Positions 16,331 through 24,289 of a DNA stretch of 29,617 nt are shown piece after piece. Location: contig JBBDRL010000076.1 of the NCBI GenBank assembly GCA_040905505.1, positions 1 through 29,617 on the forward strand. The letters are read 5' to 3'. The notes beneath the pieces are model-generated. The model was not told the origin of the DNA. It saw nothing but the letters and a program-made list of their open reading frames with translations, and did no database searches. The DNA is from WHSP01 sp040905505 (GTDB lineage: Bacteria > Gemmatimonadota > Gemmatimonadetes > Longimicrobiales > Longimicrobiaceae). The position numbers were made by a program, and so were the translations under genes. Position 1 is the first letter of the stretch. Every line of letters starts with the position of its first letter.

Positions 16331-16371
16331 GCCGCTACATCACAACATTTTACGTGTCATATAGTAGCGGC
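16331..16371. promoter_or_regulatory. Inverted repeat around an AT-rich core upstream of the sigma gene
   Basis: GCCGCTAC (16331-16338) and GTAGCGGC (16364-16371) are perfect 8-bp inverted arms around a strikingly AT-rich 25-base core in GC-rich surroundings. On the minus strand the core contains TAAAAT, a 5/6 match to a -10 box, with a poor -35 (TTCGCC) 16 bases upstream. It is in the 248-base gap between the Nudix gene and the sigma gene, so it may be an operator/promoter of the sigma operon or a hairpin ending the Nudix transcript. Confidence 0.4.
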
Positions 16372-16449
16372 GAATGAACCGCCTGCCCGTCCTCGATCCA
16401 GGACATGGGTGGACCTCTGGAGGGAACACTCTTCCGGGTCCGGCGGCGA

Positions 16450-17040
16450 TTATTGCCTTTGCCTCATCTGGAAGCGACGAGCAAAGAGAAGGGCGCAGAT
16501 CGACTTTGCGTCACTGATCATGCCGTCGTGGATCAGGTCGATCGCGGCGGAGATGGGAAGCGTCACAGTCTCCATGAATTCGTCTCGGTCACGCGCCGTC
16601 GTTCCGCTTCGCAGGTCGGTGGCGAGGAAAAGGTGTATGCGCTCATCCGTGAATCCGGGCGTGGTCAGGATCGAGGTGAGGGGCACGAGCTCACCAGCAA
16701 TGTAGCCCGTTTCCTCCTGGAGTTCCCGTTGCGCGCAGTCGGCCCATGGCTCACCGGGGCGGTCCGGCCGGCCTGCGGGCACCTCCAGGAGATTTCCTCC
16801 CGCCGCATAACGAAACTGATGGATGAGTAGAATTCGCGGATCCGGATCTGTCAGGGGGTCCAGCACGGGAAGCACCGCTGCCGCGCCAGAGTGCCGGATC
16901 ATCTCGAGTTCACCAGTCGAGCCATCGGGAAAGCGCACGGTATCGAGACTGAGCTGAACGATACGGCCATCCCAGATCTTTCTCGACGCGAGCGGTTCCA
17001 AGTCGGCGTCCAGATCGTCGCCGTGGTCGGACCGTCTCAC
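16450..17040 (-). CDS. Nudix hydrolase, ADP-ribose pyrophosphatase-like
   Basis: A 196-aa cytosolic Nudix enzyme most like NudF-type ADP-ribose pyrophosphatases, which split ADP-ribose into AMP and ribose 5-phosphate. The Nudix helix is at 90-114, with REL-x-EETGY at 105-113 supplying the metal-binding glutamates. The first part of the box is one residue longer than the consensus. The preceding segment VRFPDGSTGELEMIRHSGAAAVLPVL (35-60) and the loop after the box (LTSILTTPGFTDERIHLFLATDL) are typical of the ADP-ribose subgroup. The start is a GTG overlapping the M16 gene stop (GTGA). The true substrate is inferred. Confidence 0.85.
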   Translation of the reverse strand: MRRSDHGDDLDADLEPLASRKIWDGRIVQLSLDTVRFPDGSTGELEMIRHSGAAAVLPVLDPLTDPDPRILLIHQFRYAAGGNLLEVPAGRPDRPGEPWADCAQRELQEETGYIAGELVPLTSILTTPGFTDERIHLFLATDLRSGTTARDRDEFMETVTLPISAAIDLIHDGMISDAKSICALLFARRFQMRQRQ

Positions 17041-18413
17041 TCGTTCACGGAAGCGGCAACGACCTCCACCGGCCCAAGATCGAGGGCGTCGAGCTGAGGT
17101 CTGACCTTTGCCGGATCCCCCACGACCAGGATGGTTACCCCGTCGGGGTGGAGGCGGCGCTGCGCCGCTTCGAGGACTTCGGCCTCGTCGACCGCGAGCA
17201 CCCGCTCGGCAAACTCGTCCAGGTAGCTGTCGGGGAGGCCATAGATGACCAGCTCCGCCAAGCGCGAGGCGACCCCGTCAGTGGTCTGGAGGCGCAGCGG
17301 GAAGGTCCCCGCGACATACTGACGTGCATCCGTCAGCTCGGCGGCGGCCACGGGGGTGTCACGCATGCGGCGCAGTTCTCCGAGAATCTCCGAAACCGCG
17401 CTGCCTGTCACCTCGGTCTGGACTGCCGTCGACACGATGAACGGGCCCGGCATCCGCCGCATTACGAAGCTGGAACGGACCCCATAGGTGAATCCATGCT
17501 TCTCTCGGAGGTTCATGTTGAGCCGCGAGGAGAAAGCCCCTCCGAGAATGGTGTTCATCACTAGAATCGGGAAATAGTCCGGCACGTTTCGTGGAACGCC
17601 GACGTGGCCGATGCGAATCTCCGACTGGACCGCACCAGGCCGTTCAACGAGAACCAGGTGGACGCCATCCTGGCGGGGCGCAACACCCCCCTTCGCCTGG
17701 ACCGGGTCACCACCCGTCCATGCACCGAAAGCGCTGCCTGCGCTCTTCCGCGCCGCGTCGAGCGGGACGTTACCCGCCACGACGAGGGTCGAGCTCTGCG
17801 GTGTGAATGCTCGCTTGTGAAAATCCGCTGCGTCGCCGCGTCCGAGCGCGGAAACGGTGCTCACGGTGCCCGCGAGTGGCCTCGAAAAGGGGCTGTCGCT
17901 GGCGAAGATGAAGCGTGCTGCCATCTCATTGGCCAGACCGCGGGGCTCCGCTCGTCGCTGGAGAATCGCGGCGAGCTGTTCGTTCCGGATCCGTTCGACT
18001 TCGTCCTCGGGAAACGTCGACTCGGTAACGAGTTCCGAGACGATCTGCGCCGCCGCTTCAGCGCGCTCTGGAACGACGGTGAAGTCTACGTGAGACACCT
18101 CCCACGACGTCCCGACGTTCACCCGCACCCCGAGCGTCTCGAGCTTGCGGGCGATCTCGGCGGCGTCCGAGCGGCGCGTGCCAGATTCGAGCAGTGAACC
18201 TGTCAGTGTGGCCAAACCCGCGTGTCGCCAGTCCTCGCGAAGCGCCCCCGCCGGCAACAGAAGGCTGAACGTCACGACGGGCAGTCCGTCCGTCTTCGAA
18301 AAGACGACTGGCAGCCCGCTAGCCAACTCGAATCGCTCGATCGGCGGAAACTGAAACGGGCGAAGTGCGCCTGGCGGCGGAGGTACGCTTCGGTCCACGA
18401 CGGAAGTGGTCAC
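17037..18413 (-). CDS. M16 peptidase-family protein, inactive subunit
   Basis: A 458-aa two-lobed M16 (pitrilysin/processing-peptidase) protein that has lost the zinc site. Where the partner gene has HLFEH this one reads TLTGS (69-73), so both histidines and the glutamate are missing. The C-terminal lobe keeps SRLNMNLREKHGFTYGVRSSF, the Arg/Tyr substrate-binding pair typical of the non-catalytic subunit of M16B heterodimers. The GTG start at 18413 overlaps the active subunit's stop (GTGA); the frame runs 22 codons further but would overlap by 70 bases. No signal peptide is visible. It probably pairs with the product of the preceding gene. Confidence 0.88.
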   Translation of the reverse strand: MTTSVVDRSVPPPPGALRPFQFPPIERFELASGLPVVFSKTDGLPVVTFSLLLPAGALREDWRHAGLATLTGSLLESGTRRSDAAEIARKLETLGVRVNVGTSWEVSHVDFTVVPERAEAAAQIVSELVTESTFPEDEVERIRNEQLAAILQRRAEPRGLANEMAARFIFASDSPFSRPLAGTVSTVSALGRGDAADFHKRAFTPQSSTLVVAGNVPLDAARKSAGSAFGAWTGGDPVQAKGGVAPRQDGVHLVLVERPGAVQSEIRIGHVGVPRNVPDYFPILVMNTILGGAFSSRLNMNLREKHGFTYGVRSSFVMRRMPGPFIVSTAVQTEVTGSAVSEILGELRRMRDTPVAAAELTDARQYVAGTFPLRLQTTDGVASRLAELVIYGLPDSYLDEFAERVLAVDEAEVLEAAQRRLHPDGVTILVVGDPAKVRPQLDALDLGPVEVVAASVNE

Positions 18414-19696
18414 GCCGCCTCCTCGCCGCGGGATCGCGGCAGGTACCGCAGCACGGCGGCATTTTCCGCCATCAAGCACTCGGCCGCAAACTCGCGCACC
18501 GCGGCGGCATCCACCCCGCGGTACCGATCCAGCTCGTCGTTGATTCCTTCGGGATCGTCGAAGAGCATGGTAAACATCGACATCTGGTCAGCCCGTTCGC
18601 CGACCTGCTGGAGCGAAATGAGCTGGCGTGCTTCGATCCCGACGACGACCCGGCTCACCTCCTCTTCCGAGCAATCATCCAACCGCAGACGATCCAACTC
18701 CGACCAGAGCGCCTCCTCGACGCGCTCGAGACTCACCTGTGGATTGGCGGTTGCCCAGAAGACCGCGATCGAAGCGCCCGTCACGATTGGAAAAGCAAAA
18801 CCGACCACACTCTGCGCGACCTGCTGCTCACGCACGAGCGTCGTATAGAGCCGCGACGACTTTCCTGCGGTGAGGACGTGCGTAGCGACGTCTGCGGCAT
18901 AGAAGCCATCGCTCCCGTACGGTGGGATTCGAAATGCGACGTACACTCGGGCCAGCCCCACGTCCGACTCGACGGTCTCGACGACCTGGCCGCCCAACCC
19001 GCGCGGCACAACTACCTTTCCGGGGAGGGCCGGTGGCTCAGGACCGCGAGGGATCCCACCGAAGTACCTCTCGATCATCTCGAGCGCCGTTTCGCGCTCA
19101 AAGTCGCCGCACAGGGTCAGAACCGCATTGTTCGGAGCGTAGTAGGTACTGAAGAAAGCCCGCACATCATCCAGGGTGGCCGCGTCGAGATCCTCCATGC
19201 TTCCGATCACCGAATGATGGTACGGATGATCCGGGGGATACGTCATCGCCTGAATCCGCTCGTCCCAATCCCCATATGGCTGATTGTCTACTCGCCAGCG
19301 ACGCTCGTTCTTCACCACGTCCCGTTGATTGTCCAGCTTTTCCTGCGTCATGGCCGGAAGCAGGAAGCCCATCCGATCTGACTCGAGCCACAAGGCGAGC
19401 TCCAACCGATTGGCCGGTACCGTCTCGAAATAATTGGTCCGGTCCAGCCAGGTGGAGCCATTCATGGATCCGCCGACACGCTCGATGTGCGCGATGTGCT
19501 GCGTGTCGGCCACATTTTCCGAACCCTGAAACATCATGTGCTCGAAGAGATGAGCGAAACCCGTCCGGCCGTTTCGTTCGTTCCGACTGCCCACATTGTA
19601 CCAGAGGTTTACCGCGACAACCGGCTGGGAGTGGTCTTCCGACAGGACGACCCGCAGCCCGTTGTCGAGCTCGTATCTTTCTATGGGAAATCTCAT
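18410..19696 (-). CDS. M16 zinc metallopeptidase, catalytic subunit
   Basis: A 428-aa M16 peptidase with the inverted zinc motif HLFEH at 49-53 (His49, Glu52, His53) and the third ligand probably Glu131 in VVKNERR. The region GGSMNGSTWLDRTNYFETVP (75-94) follows the family pattern. The chosen ATG at 19696 starts directly with the first strand (MRFPIERYELDNGLRVVL); the longer frame begins at a TTG and overlaps the likely promoter. There is no visible signal peptide, so it may be cytoplasmic, although many relatives are exported. It and the inactive partner form a translationally coupled pair. Confidence 0.92.
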   Translation of the reverse strand: MRFPIERYELDNGLRVVLSEDHSQPVVAVNLWYNVGSRNERNGRTGFAHLFEHMMFQGSENVADTQHIAHIERVGGSMNGSTWLDRTNYFETVPANRLELALWLESDRMGFLLPAMTQEKLDNQRDVVKNERRWRVDNQPYGDWDERIQAMTYPPDHPYHHSVIGSMEDLDAATLDDVRAFFSTYYAPNNAVLTLCGDFERETALEMIERYFGGIPRGPEPPALPGKVVVPRGLGGQVVETVESDVGLARVYVAFRIPPYGSDGFYAADVATHVLTAGKSSRLYTTLVREQQVAQSVVGFAFPIVTGASIAVFWATANPQVSLERVEEALWSELDRLRLDDCSEEEVSRVVVGIEARQLISLQQVGERADQMSMFTMLFDDPEGINDELDRYRGVDAAAVREFAAECLMAENAAVLRYLPRSRGEEAA

Positions 19697-19743
19697 CCGT
19701 GAGTTGTTCGAGCGCTGAATGACCGGGCGACTGGCTGGGCGAG

Positions 19744-19771
19744 ATAATAACGTCGCGCCAGCCGACTGCAA
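19744..19771 (-). promoter_or_regulatory. Promoter of the M16 peptidase operon
   Basis: Minus-strand TTGCAG (19766-19771), a 16-base spacer and TATTAT (19744-19749; 5/6 match). The predicted start near 19737 leaves a 40-base leader to the ATG at 19696 and lies inside the longer version of the frame, supporting the shorter protein. Confidence 0.5.
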
Positions 19772-19814
19772 TATCTGTCCCAACCGGGGCTACCGTTTAG
19801 GGCCACAATTCGCT

Positions 19815-20432
19815 TCACCGATTCAGAGGCTGCGGGGCCGAAACAGGGAGCCGGTTGCCGAGTAGGAAGCTCGGGAGGATGAGGCTCTCGCGCAGAATAA
19901 ATCGCCATTCCTGGGTCGAGCCAGGAAAGATGGGGCTGGTTCGGGTGGGTGAGCTGAAGGCGGGCAAGCCGAGCTGTGCGGCGAGGAGGCGGAGCCGCAA
20001 CATGTGGAAGGGGTCGCTGACGAGCAGAGCCGTAGTGAGACCGTGCGACTGCATGAGTTGGAGGACGGCCTGCATGGATTGTCCCGAGCTGAGGCCGCTA
20101 CGCTCGAGCAGAATGTGATCGGGGTCGACGCCGGCTGCGACGGCATACCTGCGCCCCACCTCCGCTTCGCTGACGGTATCGCCGACCCCGACCCCTCCGG
20201 TGAGGATGAGCCGTCGCGAAAGATTTCGTGAATAGAGATCGACGGAGTGATCGAGTCTGGCGCGGAGCACGGGCGAAGGTCGGCCGTCGTACTGGGCCGC
20301 GCCGAGCACGACGATCGCGTCCGCAGGCCGAGCTTCATCGAGACGGCCGAAGAGGAAGATGGAAAGCAGGGCTAGCGCCCAGGCCAGGCCGGTAAGTAGA
20401 AGGAGTGCGGAGAAGGCGCGGAAGAAGAGCAT
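19815..20432 (-). CDS. YdcF/DUF218 family membrane-anchored protein
   Basis: A 205-aa protein with one N-terminal transmembrane helix (about 5-27) and a DUF218 domain (about 36-185). Key blocks are ADAIVVLGAAQYDGRPSPVLRARLDH (37-62), RRLILTGG (73-80), ERSGLSSGQSMQAV (109-122) and LLVSDPFHMLRL (137-148). The family (SanA, YdcF, ElyC) is linked to envelope functions such as polysaccharide metabolism and vancomycin tolerance; the biochemical reaction is unsettled. It starts three bases after the TPR gene and is probably co-transcribed with it. Confidence 0.85.
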   Translation of the reverse strand: MLFFRAFSALLLLTGLAWALALLSIFLFGRLDEARPADAIVVLGAAQYDGRPSPVLRARLDHSVDLYSRNLSRRLILTGGVGVGDTVSEAEVGRRYAVAAGVDPDHILLERSGLSSGQSMQAVLQLMQSHGLTTALLVSDPFHMLRLRLLAAQLGLPAFSSPTRTSPIFPGSTQEWRFILRESLILPSFLLGNRLPVSAPQPLNR

Positions 20433-20435
20433 TCA

Positions 20436-21299
20436 CTATTCCCGATAGATCCTGTCGCGGAGCGTCGAGGGGGCGAGCTCGTCGAGGAGCAGCGCGCGGA
20501 TGGTCTGTTGACCGGCTGCGATAGCATCCTCGACGGCGCTGGTCACGGCGGCATCAGCGGGTATGGGCGCGGCCTCTGCGCGGCTTAGGGCGAGCCAGGC
20601 CTCCTCCTCCCAGCCTTGCGCGGCGAAGGTGAGCGCGAGCAGGATCTGCACCTCGGCGTCCTCGGCCAGGGGCTCGGCCAATGTGTAGAGCTCCTCGGCC
20701 GCTCGCGGGAGGTCTCCCTCCTGGATCAGTGCGAGCCCGTAGAGGAGCTTGGCGTCCGGATCCTCCGGTTCGGCGGCGGTCGCGGCTTCGATCTCGGAGA
20801 GCCCGTCGTTTGTGCTACCCGCGAGCAGTAGGGCGATGCCCAACTCGCGTCGGACCTCTGCCGAGTCGGGGTCCAGGCCCCGGGCGGCGGAAAGCTCCTC
20901 GATCCCCTGGGCGAGGAGACCGCTGCGGACGAGGAATGCCCCGTAGTGCATTCTCGCTGCGGGGAGCTCGGGTGCTGTGAGGGCCGCAAGTCGCAGGGCC
21001 GCCTCGGCCTGTGTGTCGCCGGAGCGGGCGAGCCCGGAGCCAGCGGTGATGAGGATTTGCGGGTTCGTCGGGTTCTGGGCGAGGCAGCGGCGGAAGAAGT
21101 CGGACGACATTCCTTCGGCGCCCAAGTGCGCCGAGAGGGCGCCGAGCATGCACAGGAGCGTCGGGTCGCTCGGGTGATCGGCTTCCAGATCGAGCAGAAG
21201 CTTGAGCGCACCGGGATCATCGCCCGACTCGCTGAGCCGCGAAGCTTCGAGTAACTGCTCGTCCAACGGCATCTGACTTCGACCTGAGTCGTTCACCAC
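20436..21299 (-). CDS. Tetratricopeptide-repeat protein
   Basis: A 287-aa mostly helical protein built of about seven degenerate TPR units between residues 14 and 265 (for example AGSGLARSGDTQAEAALRLA and YGLALIQEGDLPRAAEELY). TPR arrays act as protein-binding scaffolds; the partner is unknown. There is no clear signal peptide or transmembrane helix. The start is probably the GTG at 21299, with GGTAG six bases upstream; an ATG nine codons later (21272) is an alternative. Confidence 0.75.
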   Translation of the reverse strand: MVNDSGRSQMPLDEQLLEASRLSESGDDPGALKLLLDLEADHPSDPTLLCMLGALSAHLGAEGMSSDFFRRCLAQNPTNPQILITAGSGLARSGDTQAEAALRLAALTAPELPAARMHYGAFLVRSGLLAQGIEELSAARGLDPDSAEVRRELGIALLLAGSTNDGLSEIEAATAAEPEDPDAKLLYGLALIQEGDLPRAAEELYTLAEPLAEDAEVQILLALTFAAQGWEEEAWLALSRAEAAPIPADAAVTSAVEDAIAAGQQTIRALLLDELAPSTLRDRIYRE

Positions 21300-21358
21300 T
21301 ACCTACCTGAGCGGATGGACGGGTGCGCAACGAACGGACCCCGTTGGTCCGGGAGCGG

Positions 21359-21390
21359 AAAAGGGACCCTGCCGGCGTCGGCAGAGCCCC
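21359..21390 (-). terminator. Intrinsic terminator of the aldo/keto reductase gene
   Basis: In the minus-strand sense an 8-bp core stem (CTCTGCCG/CGGCAGGG, one G-U pair), extended by GGG/CCC across one extra base, is followed by TTTT. It lies about 85 bases after the reductase stop. A second 6-bp hairpin (21335-21351) follows within the leader of the TPR gene. Confidence 0.6.
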
Positions 21391-21393
21391 TCT

Positions 21394-21411
21394 CTAGATC
21401 CTTCAATCTAG
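21394..21411. repeat. Palindrome CTAGAT-N6-ATCTAG
   Basis: Perfect 6-bp arms at 21394-21399 and 21406-21411 with a 6-base spacer. It includes the tetramer CTAG twice, which is usually rare in such genomes. It lies between the aldo/keto reductase stop and its terminator. It could be a protein-binding site or an mRNA hairpin. Confidence 0.3.
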
Positions 21412-21473
21412 CGCGACAGTGGCGCGTGGCCAAGCCGCGTGCCTTCGACGACCATCACCTTCGCAGTGATCCG

Positions 21474-22505
21474 CTAGGCCAGCCAGTACTCGCGCATTCG
21501 ACTTCGCATCGCCTGGTCCGGCAGCTCGCCCACGCCCGCGCCCATATTGTCCCGCAGGTTTACCGGATTACCGGTCGCCGGGATCGCCGCCGTAACCGCC
21601 GGATGCGAAACGATGAATTTCAGGAAGTACTGCGCCCAGGTCGCGATTCCGAGATCCTCGGCCCACGGGGGCAGCGTCTTGCCCCGCTGCGCGGCCATGC
21701 GGAAGAGGCTCCCCGACCCGAAAGGGCGGTTGATCAGGACGGCCACGCCGTTGTCCATGGCCGCAGGTAGGAGCCGTTCCTCCGGGAGCGGGTCTTCGAT
21801 GGAGAAGTCCACCTGAATGAAATCCAGCGGGTAGCGCGAGATCGCCTGCTCGAGCTCGCCATACTGCGGATCGCGAGAGGTGGTGACGCCGATGTAGCGT
21901 GTAAGCCCCGTATCCTTCCATTCCATCGCTCTCTCGATATGCCACTGAAGAAAGCCGGCAGGCTCGCTGGAACGCTGCGCGTTGCGCTGGACGTCGCCGA
22001 GATTCCAGACCTGCTGCAGATCGAGTCGGCTGCGCCCGAAAAGGCGTAGCGATTCGGCAAGCTGTTCGTCCATCACCGCCTTGTCCGCCGCCTCGTCCTG
22101 GCTCTCGCGAATCGAGTTTCCAGCGTAAATCTGACGGGCGTTGAATTTCGTTGCGAGGAAGAGGTCGTCAGCTATCCCGAATTGCTGTATGGTCTCGCCG
22201 ATGAAAGGCTCCGAGTTCCTGTAACCAGGGGCTGTGTCCACGACCTTGCCACCCAGCTCCCAGAAGAGTCTCAGGACCTCTTGCGCGTCGGCGTAGCCGT
22301 CGCTCTGCGGGGTCTGATTGAAAGTGCCGACCGACCCGAGACCGATGACCGGAAGCATCTCTCCGGACTTGGGGATGGCCCGCCGGATTGGACTCTGCCG
22401 AAGAGATGCGCCCAGCGCCTCTGCCGGATCGAACAGAAACGCCGCGCCGGAAGCCAGGCCGGTCTGGAGGAAAGATCGACGCGAAAGTGACACTGCCGCC
22501 TCCAT
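21474..22505 (-). CDS. Tat-exported aldo/keto reductase-family protein
   Basis: A 343-aa aldo/keto reductase-fold protein with a twin-arginine signal (SLSRRSFLQTG at 6-16), implying folded export to the periplasm. The barrel starts at about 45. It keeps Asp90 and Tyr95 of the catalytic set (VVDTAPGYRNSE) and Lys120 (LATKFN). The usual histidine of the QVHN-type strand is replaced by Trp167 (LDLQQVWNLGD). Cofactor-site segments such as IPATGN (near 320) remain. With the histidine missing, normal carbonyl reduction is doubtful. It lies downstream of tRNA-Leu and ends with a terminator at 21359-21390. Confidence 0.85.
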   Translation of the reverse strand: MEAAVSLSRRSFLQTGLASGAAFLFDPAEALGASLRQSPIRRAIPKSGEMLPVIGLGSVGTFNQTPQSDGYADAQEVLRLFWELGGKVVDTAPGYRNSEPFIGETIQQFGIADDLFLATKFNARQIYAGNSIRESQDEAADKAVMDEQLAESLRLFGRSRLDLQQVWNLGDVQRNAQRSSEPAGFLQWHIERAMEWKDTGLTRYIGVTTSRDPQYGELEQAISRYPLDFIQVDFSIEDPLPEERLLPAAMDNGVAVLINRPFGSGSLFRMAAQRGKTLPPWAEDLGIATWAQYFLKFIVSHPAVTAAIPATGNPVNLRDNMGAGVGELPDQAMRSRMREYWLA

Positions 22506-22565
22506 TCATGTAGGGGCGTGAGAGGACCGCGCGGATGAGAATACCGAGATCCTCGCCCGTCCGTT

Positions 22566-22588
22566 GGCCGGCACAGGATTGTGCGGCC
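22566..22588 (-). terminator. Hairpin downstream of tRNA-Leu
   Basis: A 9-bp stem (GGCCGCACA with TGTGCCGGCC, one bulged C) with a 4-base loop lies 17 bases after the 3' end of tRNA-Leu. There is no T-run, so it may be a processing or protective hairpin rather than a full terminator. Confidence 0.35.
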
Positions 22589-22604
22589 GCCGATGTTCGC
22601 TGAG

Positions 22605-22686
22605 TGCCCGGGGCGGGACTCGAACCCGCACGGCTCACGCCTTCGGATTTTAAGTCCGATGTGTCTACCGATTCCACCACCCGGGC
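22605..22686 (-). tRNA. tRNA-Leu (TAA)
   Basis: A class II tRNA of 82 bases with a perfect acceptor stem GCCCGGG/CCCGGGC and discriminator A. The anticodon stem is TCGGA/TCCGA with loop CTTAAAA (anticodon TAA). A long variable arm and T loop TTCGAGT are present. CCA is not encoded. Confidence 0.95.
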
Positions 22687-22700
22687 GAACTGCCGGTGAG

Positions 22701-22706
22701 ATTGTA
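22701..22706 (-). promoter_or_regulatory. Candidate -10 box of the tRNA-Leu promoter
   Basis: TACAAT (5/6 match) on the minus strand, 14 bases ahead of the tRNA 5' end, in the gap after rpe. No convincing -35 hexamer is seen at 16-18 bases, so this is a partial call. Confidence 0.35.
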
Positions 22707-22800
22707 CCCCCGATTGACTCCGGCGATCACCGCGAGCGGCGCGAGAATCCGCGGCGGGATGTCGACGGTGTCAGGGGCACAGCGCACGAGCCCAGCCGCT

Positions 22801-23475
22801 TCACTGAGGGGTCGAAGCAGCGGCCTGCCTGAGCCCGTCTATGTTGCTCGCCACGGAGCCGCTTTGATTGAAAACGGCTGAGCCGGCCACCACGACGCTG
22901 GCGCCAGCCCGCACGACCGAGGCGATCGTCGCGTTCGACACGCCGCCATCGACCTGCAATTCGGCGGTCGGAGAACCGAAATCATTCAGCATCTCCCGCG
23001 CTGCCCTGATCTTGTCGAGCGACCGCTCGATGAAGCGTTGTCCACCGAAGCCGGGATTCACGGACATGATCAGGAGGACGTCCAGGTCCTGGACAACCTC
23101 CTTCACTGCATCGAGTGGAGTGGCCGGGTTCAGTGCGACTCCCGCGCGCGCTCCGGCCGCACGGATTGACTGCAGCGTCCGGTGCAAGTGGACGCACGTT
23201 TCGGCGTGGACGGTGATGGAATCGACGCCCGCATCCCGGAATGGCTGAATGTACCGATCCGGATCGGCGATCATGAGGTGAGCGTCGAGCGGTAGCCGCG
23301 TCGCCGTTCGGACGGCCGCGGCCACGAGGGGTCCAATGGTGATGTTCGGCACGAAGTGGCCGTCCATGACATCGAGATGGATCCAGTCGGCGCCAGCATC
23401 CTCAGCCGTGGCGATCTCCGCGGCCAGCCGGCCGAAGTCGGCGGTCAGTATCGACGGGGCGATCTTGATGGGCAT
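22801..23475 (-). CDS. rpe: Ribulose-phosphate 3-epimerase
   Basis: It interconverts ribulose 5-phosphate and xylulose 5-phosphate in the pentose phosphate pathway. The 224-aa TIM barrel is full length. The metal site is formed by His33 and Asp35 (WIHLDVMDGHFVPN), His66 (DAHLMI) and Asp176 (LQVDGG). SVNPGFGGQRF (138-148) and the C-terminal GSAVF phosphate loop are conserved. It starts six bases after rpiA, so the two successive pathway enzymes are co-transcribed. Confidence 0.96.
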   Translation of the reverse strand: MPIKIAPSILTADFGRLAAEIATAEDAGADWIHLDVMDGHFVPNITIGPLVAAAVRTATRLPLDAHLMIADPDRYIQPFRDAGVDSITVHAETCVHLHRTLQSIRAAGARAGVALNPATPLDAVKEVVQDLDVLLIMSVNPGFGGQRFIERSLDKIRAAREMLNDFGSPTAELQVDGGVSNATIASVVRAGASVVVAGSAVFNQSGSVASNIDGLRQAAASTPQ

Positions 23476-23481
23476 CGGCTC

Positions 23482-24186
23482 TCAGTCGGCTCCGGGTCGG
23501 TCGAGAACTTCGATCCCGGATGCGGCGGCAACCACGATTCGCGTCGCCATTCCCAGGAACAATCCGTGCTCGAAGATGCCCGGGCGGCGGTCCAGCACGC
23601 CAGCGAGCTCGCGCTTGTCCGGGATGCCGTCGGCGAAGCCGCAATCCAATATCAGATTGCCCCCGTCCGTCCGGTAGGGCGCCCCATCGGCGCCCGTTCG
23701 GAGACGTGGTTGGCAGCCGAGATCAATCAGAAACGGCTCCTGGAGCGCCAGTCCGAAGGGGTCTACCTCGACCGGCACCGGGGCTTTCTGCCCGAGTCGA
23801 CCGACGCGCTTCGATTCGTCGACGAGTACGATGAACCGGCTGGACGCGAGCGCAACCAGCTTCTCACGGAGCAGGGCTCCGCCCAAACCCTTGATGAGGT
23901 CGAGATCAGGATCGAACTCGTCAGCTCCGTCGAGCGTAAGATCGACGCCCGGGTGGTGGGTGAGATCCGTTAGCGGGATACCGAGCTGTTGTGACTTGCG
24001 GCGCGTATCCTCAGAAGTGGGGACCCCCATGATCTTGCGGAGCTCACCTCTCGAGCGTCGTTCCGCTATGGCCTCCAGAAGGAAACGAACGGTCGATCCG
24101 GTCCCGAGACCGACCACCATGCCCTCTTCGATCGACTCCGCGGCGCGATACCCGGCCGCCCGCTTGAGCTCATCCGTGGTGCTCAC
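23482..24186 (-). CDS. rpiA: Ribose-5-phosphate isomerase A
   Basis: It interconverts ribose 5-phosphate and ribulose 5-phosphate. The 234-aa protein has GLGTGST (26-32) for phosphate binding, DGADEFD (86-92) and KGLGGALLREK (99-109) with catalytic Glu108. The start is a GTG at 24186 with GGAG six bases upstream; an ATG two codons earlier directly abuts that GGAG. The frame is open 45 codons further but would run through the promoter (24215-24243) and the strong hairpin at 24262-24289, so that extension is rejected. It forms an operon with rpe. Confidence 0.93.
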   Translation of the reverse strand: MSTTDELKRAAGYRAAESIEEGMVVGLGTGSTVRFLLEAIAERRSRGELRKIMGVPTSEDTRRKSQQLGIPLTDLTHHPGVDLTLDGADEFDPDLDLIKGLGGALLREKLVALASSRFIVLVDESKRVGRLGQKAPVPVEVDPFGLALQEPFLIDLGCQPRLRTGADGAPYRTDGGNLILDCGFADGIPDKRELAGVLDRRPGIFEHGLFLGMATRIVVAAASGIEVLDRPGAD

Positions 24187-24214
24187 TGTCATCTCCGGCT
24201 GGCGTGTATCGCCC

Positions 24215-24243
24215 AAGATATCCCGGTGACCGGTCATTGGCGA
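24215..24243 (-). promoter_or_regulatory. Promoter of the rpiA-rpe operon
   Basis: Minus-strand TCGCCA (24238-24243), a 17-base spacer and TATCTT (24215-24220), each 4/6 to consensus. The predicted start near 24208 gives a leader of about 20 bases that includes the GGAG ribosome-binding site at 24193-24196. Confidence 0.45.
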
Positions 24244-24261
24244 GCCGTCGGGCGATCGCGC

Positions 24262-24289
24262 GAGGGGCGCTCCGCCTGGAGCGCCCCTC
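24262..24289 (-). terminator. 12-bp perfect stem-loop between tcyP and rpiA
   Basis: Perfect 12-bp arms at 24262-24273 and 24278-24289 enclose a 4-base loop. A second hairpin (24303-24309 with 24321-24327, 11-base loop) lies between it and the tcyP stop. Neither has a T-run. They probably end or stabilise the tcyP transcript; a factor-dependent or slow-release terminator is possible. Confidence 0.5.

Noticed and set aside
22168..22680. Minus-strand frame beginning inside tRNA-Leu
   Set aside because: Its start is the translated tRNA sequence and the rest overlaps the aldo/keto reductase in another frame.
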